Notes: generated from the sequence alone by a model not told the origin. Positions 17,309 to 26,454 are shown, counted from the first letter of the stretch. The stretch: 64,000 bases of DNA from Brevibacillus brevis (GCF_022026395.1 NZ_CP041767.1:808001-872000); one strand, 5' to 3'. Numbers and translations: made by a program.

Positions 17309-18742
17309 ATGATTATATCCGCCAAACTATCCAAAGGAATGGCACTGCTCATGACAGTCGTGCTCGTCTCTGGATGCTCGATGTTTGCGAGCAAAGAAGA
17401 ATCCACTGAGCGCCTGAAGATAGAGAAGAAACAGAAAATCACTCGATACACGGGTGAAAAAAGCAAGGCGCTACCTTATGTATACACGGGGCGCAAGGAA
17501 CTGGCTCTGACGTTTAACGGCATGGGCGACGATAAAATGATGAAAAGTCTTTTGGAGCAGCTAGATGCTCATAAAATAAAAGCTACCTTTTTTCTCCCTG
17601 GTATGCGTGTCGCCGAGGAGCCAAACATCGCCAAGGACATTTTGGCCCGCGGTCATGAAATCCAAAACAACACATTGAATCAATTGGATATGAGCAAGCT
17701 CAGCTACGAGCAAATATATCGAGAGATTCAGTTGAGTAATGAGGTAATCAAACGCGAGACGGGTATTTCACCTCGCTATGTGAGGACCAAATCTGGCGAT
17801 GTGACAGATGACGTTCGTTTGGCAGCCGCCCATCTCGGGATGGAAGCGGTCGTCAGCTACAATATCAACCCGAAGGACCGTGATTTGCAAAAAGACGCCA
17901 AAACTATTGGAGATTACATAACACGCTACATGTCCAGAGGCAGCATTATCTCACTCAATACAGACATCAATCCTGAGGTGATCCCAGCCATTCCGATGAT
18001 CGCCAAGGCAGCAGCGGATATCGGCTATCAGTTTGTCCCGCTCAGTGAGATGGTGAAAAACGGCGGTGAACGCAAGCCGCTGGAACAAATTCCAGGCTTT
18101 GACGCAGCAAAATTGAACCCGCAATTTGAAAATGCCGAGTACGAGATCATCTCTCAGGTCGACACAAATAAAAAACAGATCGCGCTAACCTTTGATGACT
18201 GGGGAAGCGACAAAACCGTAACGAAACTATTGGACATTTTGGCAGAGCATAATGTAAAAGCGACGTTCTTCTTGCGGGCAAAAGGGGTGGAGAACAATCC
18301 GAATTTGGCGAGAGCGATGGTAGAAAGTGGCCATGATGTGGCCAACCATTCGTATAGCCATCCAGTCATAACGACGCTGACACCAGAAGAATTGCAAAAG
18401 GACGTGGTCAAAGCACATCAAGTCATTACCGAAGCGATCCAACAGCAACCTGTCATGCTGTTCCGTCCGCCGACTGGCGTAGTAGACGATCACACAGCCA
18501 AAGTGATAGCAGCTACGGGATACAAGGTCATTGCGTTGTACGATGTCACCACATTGGATTGGGACAAGAAAAACAGCGCCCAAGATATTGTAAATGGCGT
18601 CATGAGCAGAACGAAAAATGGCAGTGTCATTTTGCTGCATATGCTCGATGACATCCACACGATTGAGGCACTCCCGGTTGTACTGGAAAGCTTGAAAAGC
18701 AAAGGCTACACCTTTGTAAAGATGGACGATATGCTTAAATAA
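17309..18742 (+). CDS. Lipoprotein with two NodB polysaccharide-deacetylase domains, the first degenerate
   Basis: A 477-residue protein with a lipobox (LVSGC near residue 23). There are two NodB-type domains in tandem. The C-terminal one (about 285-475) keeps the catalytic set LTFDDWGSD, the metal histidines in NHSYSH, FRPPTG, and a LLHMLDD end motif. The N-terminal one (about 60-255) has the same layout, but TFDDG has become TFNGMGDD and the His-x3-His site reads NNTLNQ, so metal binding should be lost. Predicted to deacetylate peptidoglycan or another surface glycan outside the membrane. Monocistronic. Confidence 0.88.
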   Translation: MIISAKLSKGMALLMTVVLVSGCSMFASKEESTERLKIEKKQKITRYTGEKSKALPYVYTGRKELALTFNGMGDDKMMKSLLEQLDAHKIKATFFLPGMRVAEEPNIAKDILARGHEIQNNTLNQLDMSKLSYEQIYREIQLSNEVIKRETGISPRYVRTKSGDVTDDVRLAAAHLGMEAVVSYNINPKDRDLQKDAKTIGDYITRYMSRGSIISLNTDINPEVIPAIPMIAKAAADIGYQFVPLSEMVKNGGERKPLEQIPGFDAAKLNPQFENAEYEIISQVDTNKKQIALTFDDWGSDKTVTKLLDILAEHNVKATFFLRAKGVENNPNLARAMVESGHDVANHSYSHPVITTLTPEELQKDVVKAHQVITEAIQQQPVMLFRPPTGVVDDHTAKVIAATGYKVIALYDVTTLDWDKKNSAQDIVNGVMSRTKNGSVILLHMLDDIHTIEALPVVLESLKSKGYTFVKMDDMLK

Positions 18743-18759
18743 AGCCGCTTTGGCAACTA

Positions 18760-18787
18760 ATCTCTTTCTCAGAAAGGGATTTTTTTT
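18760..18787 (+). terminator. Intrinsic terminator after the deacetylase
   Basis: Stem ATCTCTTTC (18760-18768) with GAAAGGGAT (18772-18780), then seven more T. Confidence 0.8.
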
Positions 18788-18847
18788 GCCTTTTTCGCAA
18801 AGCTGGGGGCGATTGACAGTAAAAATACTCTTTGTTATAGTTTTGTC

Positions 18848-18866
18848 GATAATGATAATCAATATC
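18848..18866. promoter_or_regulatory. Fur box
   Basis: GATAATGATAATCAATATC differs at one of 19 positions from the classical Fur consensus. It lies 44 bp before the next gene's start. Iron repression of the siderophore receptor is therefore expected. Confidence 0.85.
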
Positions 18867-18909
18867 GATAATATATCTATTTTACAAACGTACATAAGGG
18901 AGGCCCATC

Positions 18910-19917
18910 ATGCTTACGAACAAAACAGTCAAAGCTGTCCTTGCTGTCATTTTTGTGTTCTCGCTTTTTTTGACGGCATGCGGTGGAGCAAATACGGCAA
19001 CGCAAGCACCCGCCACGGATTCTGCTTCCAAGCCAGCTGACAAGTCAACAGAAGCCCCTACGGTAAACAAAATGCGCAGTATCGAAACACCAAAAGGGAC
19101 CATTCAAATTCCTGACAAGCCACAACGTATTGTGACGGACTACTACGCAGGCGAGCTGATTGCAGTAGGTGGAAATGTAATCGGTGCAGAGACGGAAGCT
19201 TTCAAAAGCCCGTTTACCGTGGAACAATTAAAAAATGCGCAGGACGTAGGTAGCCCGCGGATCAATGTGGAGAAAACGTTAGAGCTCGCTCCTGACCTTA
19301 TCGTCGTCATGTATGATGACAATTATGAAGCCTTGTCCAAAATCGCTCCAACCGTTTATCTCCCGTATGGTACGGCGACAAACATTTACGATACGGTCAA
19401 ATTGTTCGGAGAAGTGGTTGGCGATAAAGAAAAGGCAGACAAGTTCATTGCAGACTTTGACAAGAAGGCTGCCTGGGGTCGCGAAAAGCTGAAAGGCATC
19501 GTGGATGAGAACGCGACGGTTGGTCTCTACGAGCTGACGAACAAAGGAGATTTGTGGATTTTCGGCGATCACGCAGGTCGCGGTGGTCAAACCGTGTACA
19601 ATGCATTGAAGCTGAAAATGCCGCACGCAAACAAATCCAAAGAGCAAACCGTACAGCTGTCCATGGAAACCTTGCCAGAATACGCTGCGGATTACATGTT
19701 CGTTACTTTCTACAATCCGGAAAAAAATAGCGAAGCCTTGAAAACCTTACAGGAGTCCGCTGTCTGGAATGCCACCCCTGCGGCGAAAAAAAATCAGATT
19801 TTCTACAACGACTACGATACATTCTATCGCTATGACCCAATTGCGATCACAGCACATATCGATATGTTCGTAGATATGCTGATCAAAAGGCATGAAGAGA
19901 ACAAGAGCAAAAAATAG
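18910..19917 (+). CDS. Iron-siderophore-binding ABC lipoprotein (first of three)
   Basis: A 335-residue substrate-binding protein of the FecB/BtuF class. The signal peptide ends in the lipobox FLTAC (near residue 22). A low-complexity Ala/Thr/Pro/Lys linker follows, then the two-lobed periplasmic-binding fold (RIVTDYYAGELIAVG; ELAPDLIVVMYDD; IAPTVYLPYG). The ATG has AAGGGAGG upstream. It is transcribed alone, ending in a strong terminator, so its permease and ATPase must be encoded elsewhere. The exact ligand cannot be read from sequence; a hydroxamate or catecholate ferric siderophore is likely. Confidence 0.88.
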   Translation: MLTNKTVKAVLAVIFVFSLFLTACGGANTATQAPATDSASKPADKSTEAPTVNKMRSIETPKGTIQIPDKPQRIVTDYYAGELIAVGGNVIGAETEAFKSPFTVEQLKNAQDVGSPRINVEKTLELAPDLIVVMYDDNYEALSKIAPTVYLPYGTATNIYDTVKLFGEVVGDKEKADKFIADFDKKAAWGREKLKGIVDENATVGLYELTNKGDLWIFGDHAGRGGQTVYNALKLKMPHANKSKEQTVQLSMETLPEYAADYMFVTFYNPEKNSEALKTLQESAVWNATPAAKKNQIFYNDYDTFYRYDPIAITAHIDMFVDMLIKRHEENKSKK

Positions 19918-19926
19918 ATCACAAGA

Positions 19927-19957
19927 AAAGGTCATCCCTCGCCGGATGACTTTTTTT
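19927..19957 (+). terminator. Intrinsic terminator after the first siderophore receptor
   Basis: Stem AAAGGTCATCC with GGATGACTTT around a CTCGCC loop, then T to 19957. Confidence 0.85.
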
Positions 19958-19973
19958 CGTCTCACGTAATAAA

Positions 19974-20002
19974 CCTTACAAAATGTAAAGAAAACTGTAA
20001 GG
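19974..20002. promoter_or_regulatory. BceR-like operator upstream of the BceAB-type genes
   Basis: TTACA-AAA-TGTAA (19976-19988) is followed by another TGTAAGG half (19996-20002), so that outer CCTTACA/TGTAAGG arms nest the inner palindrome. TTAC/GTAA spaced palindromes are the form bound by BceR-type regulators in bacilli. It lies about 95 bp before the ATPase start. Confidence 0.55.
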
Positions 20003-20094
20003 AACATCAATAGCTCCTATTCTGGAATTTGGTTACAGTTGATAGCGACAGAAACAACGAGCGCTAGCCAATAGATAGAATGGAGGAACGTAGA

Positions 20095-20862
20095 ATGAGT
20101 ACTGCTGTACTAGAAGTGAAAGACGTTCAAAAAATATATGGGACAAAAGGTGAAAGCCAATCGCATGCCTTAAAAGGCGTATCGATGACCATAGCCAAAG
20201 GTGAATTCGTAGGAATCATGGGGCCATCCGGTTCGGGTAAAACAACTCTGCTCAACGTGATTTCTACACTGGATCGTCCAACAGAAGGCTTTATTGAAAT
20301 TGCGGGAACGAACATTACACAGATGAAGCGTAATCAGCTTGCAGATTTTCGCTCACAAAAGCTCGGTTTCATTTTTCAAGATTTCAACCTGCTAGAGAAT
20401 TTGTCCGTGTATGAGAACATTGCATTGCCACTGTCTCTGCAAGGAGTCCCTTCCAAAGAGATCAGCACCAAAGTAAGTAACGTAGCACAAACACTCGGGA
20501 TCGAAGAGATTTTGCAAAAATATCCGGTTCAAATTTCCGGGGGACAAAAACAACGTGCCGCAGCAGCACGCGCACTTGTGCATGATCCTGCGATTTTGCT
20601 GGCGGACGAACCGACGGGCGCTCTCGACTCGAAGAATGCAAAAAGCTTGCTGGAAACGATGACAGATTTGAACGAGAACCACCAGGTATCCATCATGATG
20701 GTTACGCATGACGCCTTTTCCGCGAGCTATTGCAAACGGATCTTGTTCATTCAGGACGGCAAATTGTACACCGAGATTCAACGTACGGGGGATCGTCAGC
20801 AATTTTTTAAACAAATTCTGGATGTACTGGCCGAGCTAGGTGCATCACATGATGTACGCTAG
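20095..20862 (+). CDS. bceA: ABC transporter ATPase, BceA-like (antimicrobial peptide resistance)
   Basis: About 255 residues. Walker A GPSGSGKTT (about 43-51), Q-loop FIFQDFNLLENL, signature ISGGQKQRAAAARAL and Walker B ILLADEPTGALD are all intact. The sequence resembles the peptide-detoxification group (BceA, YxdL, PsdA). The frame opens at 20080, but GGAGG lies at 20082-20086, so ATG 20095 is chosen. It pairs with the large permease 13 bp downstream. No BceRS-type two-component system is adjacent, although a BceR-like site precedes the operon. The peptide specificity is unknown. Confidence 0.9.
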   Translation: MSTAVLEVKDVQKIYGTKGESQSHALKGVSMTIAKGEFVGIMGPSGSGKTTLLNVISTLDRPTEGFIEIAGTNITQMKRNQLADFRSQKLGFIFQDFNLLENLSVYENIALPLSLQGVPSKEISTKVSNVAQTLGIEEILQKYPVQISGGQKQRAAAARALVHDPAILLADEPTGALDSKNAKSLLETMTDLNENHQVSIMMVTHDAFSASYCKRILFIQDGKLYTEIQRTGDRQQFFKQILDVLAELGASHDVR

Positions 20863-20875
20863 GAGGTAACGTTTC

Positions 20876-22753
20876 ATGCTTTTCAAGCTATCCTTGTCCA
20901 GTATGCGGAAGATGATGAAGGACTATCTGGTTCTGCTCGTGGGTCTGGTCATCTCCATTTCGATTTTTTACATGTTCCAGACGCTTGCCCTCAATTCTGA
21001 TTACACGAAGAACAACGCGATGATCTCTTCGATTCAGATCGTTTTCAATGTAGGGGCATTCCTGCTGGCGTTTATCACGATTTTTTATATCTTCTATGCC
21101 AACTCATTCCTACTCTCACTGCGGCGCAAAGAGCTTGGAATGTACATGGTCTTGGGGGCGAAGAAGGGGAAAATCAGCCAGATTTTGTTCCTGGAAACAT
21201 TGACGATGGGGATCATTTCCCTGGTGATCGGTAGTCTGGTTGGTGTTGCACTTGCAAGCGGCATCGGCGTCTTGCTCATGAACCTGCTGGAGATTTCTAC
21301 GGATGGGTACTATCCTTTTTATCTGCCAGCCGTTTGGATGACATGGGGATTCTTCCTCATCCTGTTTATCATCACATCCACGATCAATGCGACTCGTTTG
21401 GCTCGTGCTACTGAGCTCGCTCTCATCCGTGCCGAGCAACAAAATGACCAAATCAAATCAAAAGGAATCGGAGCCGTTTTGGTAGCCATCCTTGGCGTGA
21501 TCCTGTTGGCTCTGGGCTATACATGCTTGCACTTGATTATGTACCTGCAAGCTCTCGGCTTTATCGTAGGCGCTATTTCATGCACAGTCGGGACGTACTT
21601 GATATTCATCTCGCTGTTGCCAGTGCTTGTACAGGCTTTGAAGAAAAATAAAAAGCTGAATGATAGCAAGTTGAACGCATTCACTTTTGCTCAGCTGCGT
21701 TTTCGGGTGAACAACCTGACCAAAATCCTTGGTACAGTAGCCATGCTGATCGGGCTTGGTGTCGGTGCGATGGCAGGGGGCTTGGCCTTCCAGCAAAACG
21801 TCAATTTGTTTACCTCGGTATTCCATGTGTATGACATGAATCTGCATGATCCGGTAGAAGCGGATTATGAAGCACTGAAAAAAATGAACGTCCTAACGCA
21901 AAATACGTATCGATACAAAGTCGACGACAAGGCGTATTACTACTTGAAGGAAGACTTGCTGGCAAATCCGCTACTGATTTCCACGAACAGCATTCAAAAT
22001 TACTCTGCTGACAACAAGCCAAAACTTGTGACAGATCCGCTTCCAAAAGAGACGTATATCGTTAGTTCGTCAAAAGATGACAAAGGTAAGTACGATGCTG
22101 TTCCTGAGGATTGGGACAAAGCGATATTCACCAATTTTATCAACTACCAGATGATTGAGGGCAAATCTGTTTTGGTTGTGGATCAGGCGACGTATGAGAA
22201 AACCGCTGGAAGTGAACATAAGGTTCTCCTTGCCCAGGTTGACGACTATTTGAAATACACGCACGAATTAAAAGAAATGGATGAACGTCAAAAGCAGTTG
22301 ATTGGGTCTATCGCAAATGTGGAAGCGAAAGACGTATACACTTCTTCCAAATACAGCACGTATGCGGGGATGTATATTTTCACAAGCGGAACGATGTTCA
22401 TGGGCTTCTTCCTCGGAATTGCTTTCCTGGCGATGATGGCGAGCTGCCTGATGTTCAAAATCTTGTCCGGTGCTTCCCGTGACAAAGATCGTTACAGTAT
22501 GCTGAGAAAAATCGGCGTACGTCGATCGTTGCTCGTAGGTTCGATCTATAAAGAGCTGTTCATGGTATTCATTTTCCCGGCGATCATCGGTCTGATGCAC
22601 GTATTGATCGGTATGGAGATGTTCTCGTTCATCCTTTTGGACCCGTATCTGAACATTTGGATTCCGACGCTGATTTTCGTTGTGATCTATGCGATTTACT
22701 ATTACATCACGGTTCAGCTTTATCGTGGAATTGTGTTGCCGAAAGAAGCGTAA
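20876..22753 (+). CDS. bceB: ABC permease, BceB-like, with large extracellular domain
   Basis: A 625-residue FtsX-fold permease with about ten membrane helices. Helices are visible at about 15-40, 55-80, 105-130, 150-175, 195-220, 225-250 and 280-305. A large extracytoplasmic domain follows (about 310-500), then three C-terminal helices at about 505-530, 555-580 and 590-615. This large loop between TM7 and TM8 is the hallmark of Bce-type peptide-sensing permeases. AGGAGGT lies upstream of the ATG. Works with the preceding ATPase, probably against cell-wall peptide antibiotics. Confidence 0.9.
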   Translation: MLFKLSLSSMRKMMKDYLVLLVGLVISISIFYMFQTLALNSDYTKNNAMISSIQIVFNVGAFLLAFITIFYIFYANSFLLSLRRKELGMYMVLGAKKGKISQILFLETLTMGIISLVIGSLVGVALASGIGVLLMNLLEISTDGYYPFYLPAVWMTWGFFLILFIITSTINATRLARATELALIRAEQQNDQIKSKGIGAVLVAILGVILLALGYTCLHLIMYLQALGFIVGAISCTVGTYLIFISLLPVLVQALKKNKKLNDSKLNAFTFAQLRFRVNNLTKILGTVAMLIGLGVGAMAGGLAFQQNVNLFTSVFHVYDMNLHDPVEADYEALKKMNVLTQNTYRYKVDDKAYYYLKEDLLANPLLISTNSIQNYSADNKPKLVTDPLPKETYIVSSSKDDKGKYDAVPEDWDKAIFTNFINYQMIEGKSVLVVDQATYEKTAGSEHKVLLAQVDDYLKYTHELKEMDERQKQLIGSIANVEAKDVYTSSKYSTYAGMYIFTSGTMFMGFFLGIAFLAMMASCLMFKILSGASRDKDRYSMLRKIGVRRSLLVGSIYKELFMVFIFPAIIGLMHVLIGMEMFSFILLDPYLNIWIPTLIFVVIYAIYYYITVQLYRGIVLPKEA

Positions 22754-22759
22754 AGAATC

Positions 22760-22788
22760 AATCCTCCTCATTTGAGGGGGATTTTTTT
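22760..22788 (+). terminator. Intrinsic terminator after bceAB
   Basis: Stem AATCCTCCTC with GAGGGGGATT, one mismatch or wobble, then T to 22788. Confidence 0.8.
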
Positions 22789-22799
22789 GTCTTTTATAA

Positions 22800-23025
22800 C
22801 GGAGCTGTTGTGGGGAAGAAGCGTCTTTCCAGTCTACGCTTCGGCCTACGCCCCGCTGTGGGTTGGACTGTCCGCTCCGGGCTGAATGGCGGGAGCCGCT
22901 TCAAAAGTAGCAGTTTCGATGAGGTATTCGCAGAGTTGAAGCTAAAAGCACTCCCTCCATTCAGCCCTCCGCTTTGTCGGGCTCCAGAGGCGCTTGGACT
23001 GGAAATACGCTTCTTCTACGGAGCT
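22800..23025 (+). repeat. Long-hairpin intergenic element, copy A
   Basis: A 226-bp interrupted palindrome starting about 12 bp after the bceAB terminator. Paired blocks: GAAGAAGCGT 22815-22824 with 23007-23016; TTTCCAGTC 22826-22834 with 22997-23005; GGGCTGAATGG 22879-22889 with 22957-22967. It shares 22 identical bases with copy B at its 5' side (22826-22847) and 20 at its 3' side (22979-22998). An open frame over it (22657-23094) has no protein character and no ribosome site. Confidence 0.85.
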
Positions 23026-23110
23026 ATTGTTAAAAACGGAGAGCCGCTTCAAGAAGCGTTCTTCAAATCAAAACAGTTGGAAAGACAAAAATAATGAACA
23101 CATCCCGCTG

Positions 23111-23139
23111 TTGACAAAGATAATGATAATCATTATCAT
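23111..23139 (+). promoter_or_regulatory. Promoter with embedded perfect Fur box
   Basis: TTGACA at 23111-23116, a 17-bp spacer and TATCAT at 23134-23139 form a good sigma-A promoter. The 19-bp Fur consensus GATAATGATAATCATTATC lies at 23119-23137 with no mismatch, covering spacer and -10, so iron-loaded Fur would block the polymerase directly. Confidence 0.9.
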
Positions 23140-23227
23140 AATCAGTGGTTGATTGGAAATCATGTCCATTATGCAACATCCTTTATCATTTGATGTAACA
23201 CCTAGAAAAGTAAGGGGGAAATTATTC

Positions 23228-24247
23228 ATGCGTCTTATGAAATTACCAGTGATGCTTGTATTTTTGTCTGCGATGCTGCTACTCGCTGCTTGCGGCAATG
23301 CAGGGTCATCTGCACAATCTGGTTCCAACCAAGCTGCTACAGCTCAGCCTGACGCGGCGAAGCCGGCTGAAGAGCAAGTGCGCACAGTGAAGCACATGAT
23401 GGGAGAGTCGACTATCAAAGGCACTCCAAAGCGTATCGTTGCATTGGAATGGAGCTCAGCAGAGCATCTGTTGGCTCTTGGTATTCAGCCTGTAGGGATT
23501 GCAGATATTCCCAATATGAAAAAATGGGTCAAACTCCCGGTGGAGATTGCTCCAGAAGTAGTGGATGTAGGGAGTCGTACTTCCCCAAACCTGGAATCGA
23601 TCATGATGTTGAAGCCAGATTTGATTATCGGTGTTAAAAGAAATGTGGAAGCCAATTACGACGAAATAAGTAAAATTGCTCCAACGATTGCTTTTGATAC
23701 GAATCCTGCTGAAGGTCAGGGATCACAGTATGATCGAATGATCGAGATTTTCAAGCAAATTGCGGATATTACGGGTAAAAATGCTGAAGCCGAAGCCGCT
23801 TTGAAAGACCTCGACAAGACTTATGCGGAAGCAAAAGAAAAGCTGACCAAAGCAGGTGCAGATAAAGTTCCTTTCGTCCTTGCGATGGGGTACAGCAGTC
23901 AAAATGCGGTAGAATTCCGTTTGTCTACGGACAACTCTACAGCAGCAAGCATCTTGATTCATATCGGTCTGACTAATAAGTATAAGCCCAAGAAATTTGA
24001 GCAAACAGGAATGACATTGGCAGATGTGGAGGCACTTCCAGCGTTGCAGGATGCGAATTTCCTCCATATCATTCAAAATGATGACAACGTGATTGAGAAT
24101 CAATTGAAGAACAACCCGGTTTGGAACGGCCTTACTTTTGTGAAAGAAAATCGCGTCTATGCTCTGGGCGGAGATCTGTGGCCGTATGGTGGTACCATGT
24201 CTGCAAAGATTCTCGCGAATAAAGCTGTTGATCTGTTGGCAAAATAA
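23228..24247 (+). CDS. Iron-siderophore-binding ABC lipoprotein (second)
   Basis: About 339 residues from ATG 23228, behind a GGGGG ribosome site; the frame extends to a TTG at 23153 that would spoil the signal peptide. Lipobox LLAAC near residue 20, Ala/Gln-rich linker, then the FecB-type fold (RIVALEWSSAEHLLALGIQPVG; MLKPDLIIGVKRN; KIAPTIAFDT). Closest in form to FhuD/YfiY-type receptors. Its TAA shares a base with the ATG of the permease gene (TAATG), so the two are translationally coupled and form one uptake unit under the perfect Fur box. Confidence 0.9.
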   Translation: MRLMKLPVMLVFLSAMLLLAACGNAGSSAQSGSNQAATAQPDAAKPAEEQVRTVKHMMGESTIKGTPKRIVALEWSSAEHLLALGIQPVGIADIPNMKKWVKLPVEIAPEVVDVGSRTSPNLESIMMLKPDLIIGVKRNVEANYDEISKIAPTIAFDTNPAEGQGSQYDRMIEIFKQIADITGKNAEAEAALKDLDKTYAEAKEKLTKAGADKVPFVLAMGYSSQNAVEFRLSTDNSTAASILIHIGLTNKYKPKKFEQTGMTLADVEALPALQDANFLHIIQNDDNVIENQLKNNPVWNGLTFVKENRVYALGGDLWPYGGTMSAKILANKAVDLLAK

Positions 24248-26325
24248 TGAGTTTAGCCAAAAGTAAAATGTTTACACGATCTGACATCACTCCAGCCACT
24301 TCACAAAGAGAGGGCTGGAGATTGTTCTTGATGGTAGGGAGTGGACTGGTCGCTCTGTTGGTGCTTACATTTGTCAGTTTGACACAGGGAATGGCAGACA
24401 TTTCTCTGCGTTCTGTTGTTCAGGCCATTGTTGCTCCACAAGACATTTCCGATCACCATATGATTCAAGGTGTGAGACTTCCGAGAACGGTCATGGGGCT
24501 TTTGTCTGGTGCAGCCTTGGCGATTGCCGGAGCTTTAATGCAGACAGTGACACGAAACCCGCTCGCTTCTGAAACGACACTGGGCGTAAATGCAGGTGCT
24601 TATTTCTTCGTGGTGTTCGGGATGGTTTTCTGGCCATCATTCTTGCATGACCATCCGCTTCCATTTGCGATGGCGGGCGGAATACTTGCAGCTGTTACCG
24701 TATATTTCATGTCTGGCGGGCAAAAAGGTACGCCTGTGCGTGTGGCTTTGTCCGGGATGATTGTCACCTTGGTGTACTCCTCCTTGACGAGTGCCATCAT
24801 CTTATTTAACGAAGAAACGACAAATGGCATTTTCCTCTGGGGCTCAGGCTCCTTGAAGCAAAATGACTGGTCGGGTGTAGAATTCAGTTGGCCTTGGATT
24901 GTAGCGGGGATTTTGGTCAGCTTTTTCATGGCCAGGCAGCTTGATGTACTTAGCCTTAATGAAGAAACGGCGAAATCCTTGGGGCAAAAGGTAGCAAAAA
25001 CACGGCTTTTCACCATGTTTATTGCGATCCTGGTTACGTGCGTCAGTGTCAGTGTGGTCGGGCCAATCGGTTTTATCGGACTCGTCGCTCCGCATCTGGT
25101 GCGATTGTCAGGCATCACCCGGCATAGATGGCTGCTGCCGCTATGTGCCATCTGGGGGGCAGCGCTGCTTGTGGCTTCCGATACGATTGCACGTATGTTT
25201 ATCAATCATTATGGTGAACTTCCGGCAGGAGCCATCACGGCTGCTATCGGTGGCCCATGGTTGATCTGGCTGGCTTTGCGTGTTTCGCGCAGCATGAGTG
25301 CTGGTACTGGAGGCTCGATGAGTGTCGGTGGAGCACAACGCAAAGTTTCGTATCCGTTGATTGTGTGCATTCTTGCTGTGTTGCTCGTGGTCGTTTGGAT
25401 GATCAGCTTGTCTAGCGGAAACATGTACCTGCCGTGGACAGAGATCATCGCCATTTTCATGGGACAAGGAAACGAGATGTACAGTCAATTGGTGTTTGAG
25501 CTTCGGATGCCGCGACTGTTGACAGCGATGCTGGCAGGTGTGGCACTCGCGATCAGCGGAAGTCTCATGCAGAGTGCAGTACGTAATCCACTAGCTGATC
25601 CGCAGATTGTCGGTGTCACGAGCGGTGCGGGTGTAGGGGCGATTATCGTGCTCCTCGTGTTTCCTCAACTCTCGGCTTGGATGCCGCTAGGGGCCGTGGC
25701 AGGCGGGATCATCTCTGCTGCGATTGTGTACGCGGTCTCTTGGAGAAGGGGACTCAATCCAATCATCTTGACGCTTGTAGGTATTGCGGTTTCTGCCGCA
25801 GGTGCCGCCTTGATCAATATCTTGATCGTACATTCCATGATCCTGGCAGCGCCCGCACTCACTTGGTTGGCAGGAAGTACATATGGGCGGGGATGGATGG
25901 AAGTAGGCCGTCTTTTGCCTGCGATCCTCGTTTTAGCACCGATCGCATGGTGGCTGGGACGTCGGGTGGACCTTTTGTCATTTAACGACGAGAGCTCGAC
26001 TGGATTGGGGTTAAAGGTGCGGATGACGAGGTTGTCTGTGGCAGTTATTGCAGTATTGCTCGCTTCAGCGGCAGTTGCCAGTGTCGGAGCCGTAGGATTT
26101 ATCGGTCTTCTCGCTCCGCATGCTGCCCGTATGCTGGTTGGACCGCATCATCGCCGTGCAGTTGTCGTCTCAGCCATGCTTGGAGCTGTATTGCTGGCTG
26201 CTTCTGATTTGTTGGGAAGAACCGTCATGATCCCGAAAGATATTCCGGCGGGAGTAGTGGTGGCGTTGCTAGGTGCGCCCTATCTGTTCTTGCTGATGTT
26301 TCGTTCAAATCGTTCCTCACAATAG
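24247..26325 (+). CDS. Fused double FecCD permease (FhuB-like) for ferric siderophore
   Basis: A 692-residue membrane protein made of two complete FecCD permease halves (about 30-350 and 370-690), each with about ten helices. Each half has its own GxLxG coupling region: VRLPRTVMGLLSGAALAIAGALMQ and ELRMPRLLTAMLAGVALAISGSLMQ. Each also has an NPLA motif (TRNPLAS, VRNPLAD) and a PHxxR segment (APHLVRL, APHAARM). Most bacilli encode the halves as separate genes; the fusion is the FhuB arrangement. No ATPase gene follows, so a shared ATPase encoded elsewhere is needed. An intrinsic terminator ends the operon. Confidence 0.92.
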   Translation: MSLAKSKMFTRSDITPATSQREGWRLFLMVGSGLVALLVLTFVSLTQGMADISLRSVVQAIVAPQDISDHHMIQGVRLPRTVMGLLSGAALAIAGALMQTVTRNPLASETTLGVNAGAYFFVVFGMVFWPSFLHDHPLPFAMAGGILAAVTVYFMSGGQKGTPVRVALSGMIVTLVYSSLTSAIILFNEETTNGIFLWGSGSLKQNDWSGVEFSWPWIVAGILVSFFMARQLDVLSLNEETAKSLGQKVAKTRLFTMFIAILVTCVSVSVVGPIGFIGLVAPHLVRLSGITRHRWLLPLCAIWGAALLVASDTIARMFINHYGELPAGAITAAIGGPWLIWLALRVSRSMSAGTGGSMSVGGAQRKVSYPLIVCILAVLLVVVWMISLSSGNMYLPWTEIIAIFMGQGNEMYSQLVFELRMPRLLTAMLAGVALAISGSLMQSAVRNPLADPQIVGVTSGAGVGAIIVLLVFPQLSAWMPLGAVAGGIISAAIVYAVSWRRGLNPIILTLVGIAVSAAGAALINILIVHSMILAAPALTWLAGSTYGRGWMEVGRLLPAILVLAPIAWWLGRRVDLLSFNDESSTGLGLKVRMTRLSVAVIAVLLASAAVASVGAVGFIGLLAPHAARMLVGPHHRRAVVVSAMLGAVLLAASDLLGRTVMIPKDIPAGVVVALLGAPYLFLLMFRSNRSSQ

Positions 26326-26373
26326 ACGTAGGCAAGGCAAGTACTTGCCAAATACAGAGATCTCCAACATGAT

Positions 26374-26419
26374 AAAAGTAGAACAGGCTGATTCTTGCAA
26401 TCAGCTTGTCTACTTTTTC
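26374..26419 (+). terminator. Intrinsic terminator after the siderophore permease
   Basis: Long stem AAAAGTAGAACAGGCTGATT with AATCAGCTTGTCTACTTTTT, one mismatch, CTTGC loop, and a T-rich tail. Confidence 0.88.
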
Positions 26420-26454
26420 TTGCTATTTTCCGGTGATAGAAGGATGTGAGTCTG

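Noticed and set aside
22657-23094. 145-codon plus-strand open frame over hairpin copy A
   Set aside because: Starts inside bceB, then reads through the repeat; no ribosome site and no conserved peptide in the other copies.
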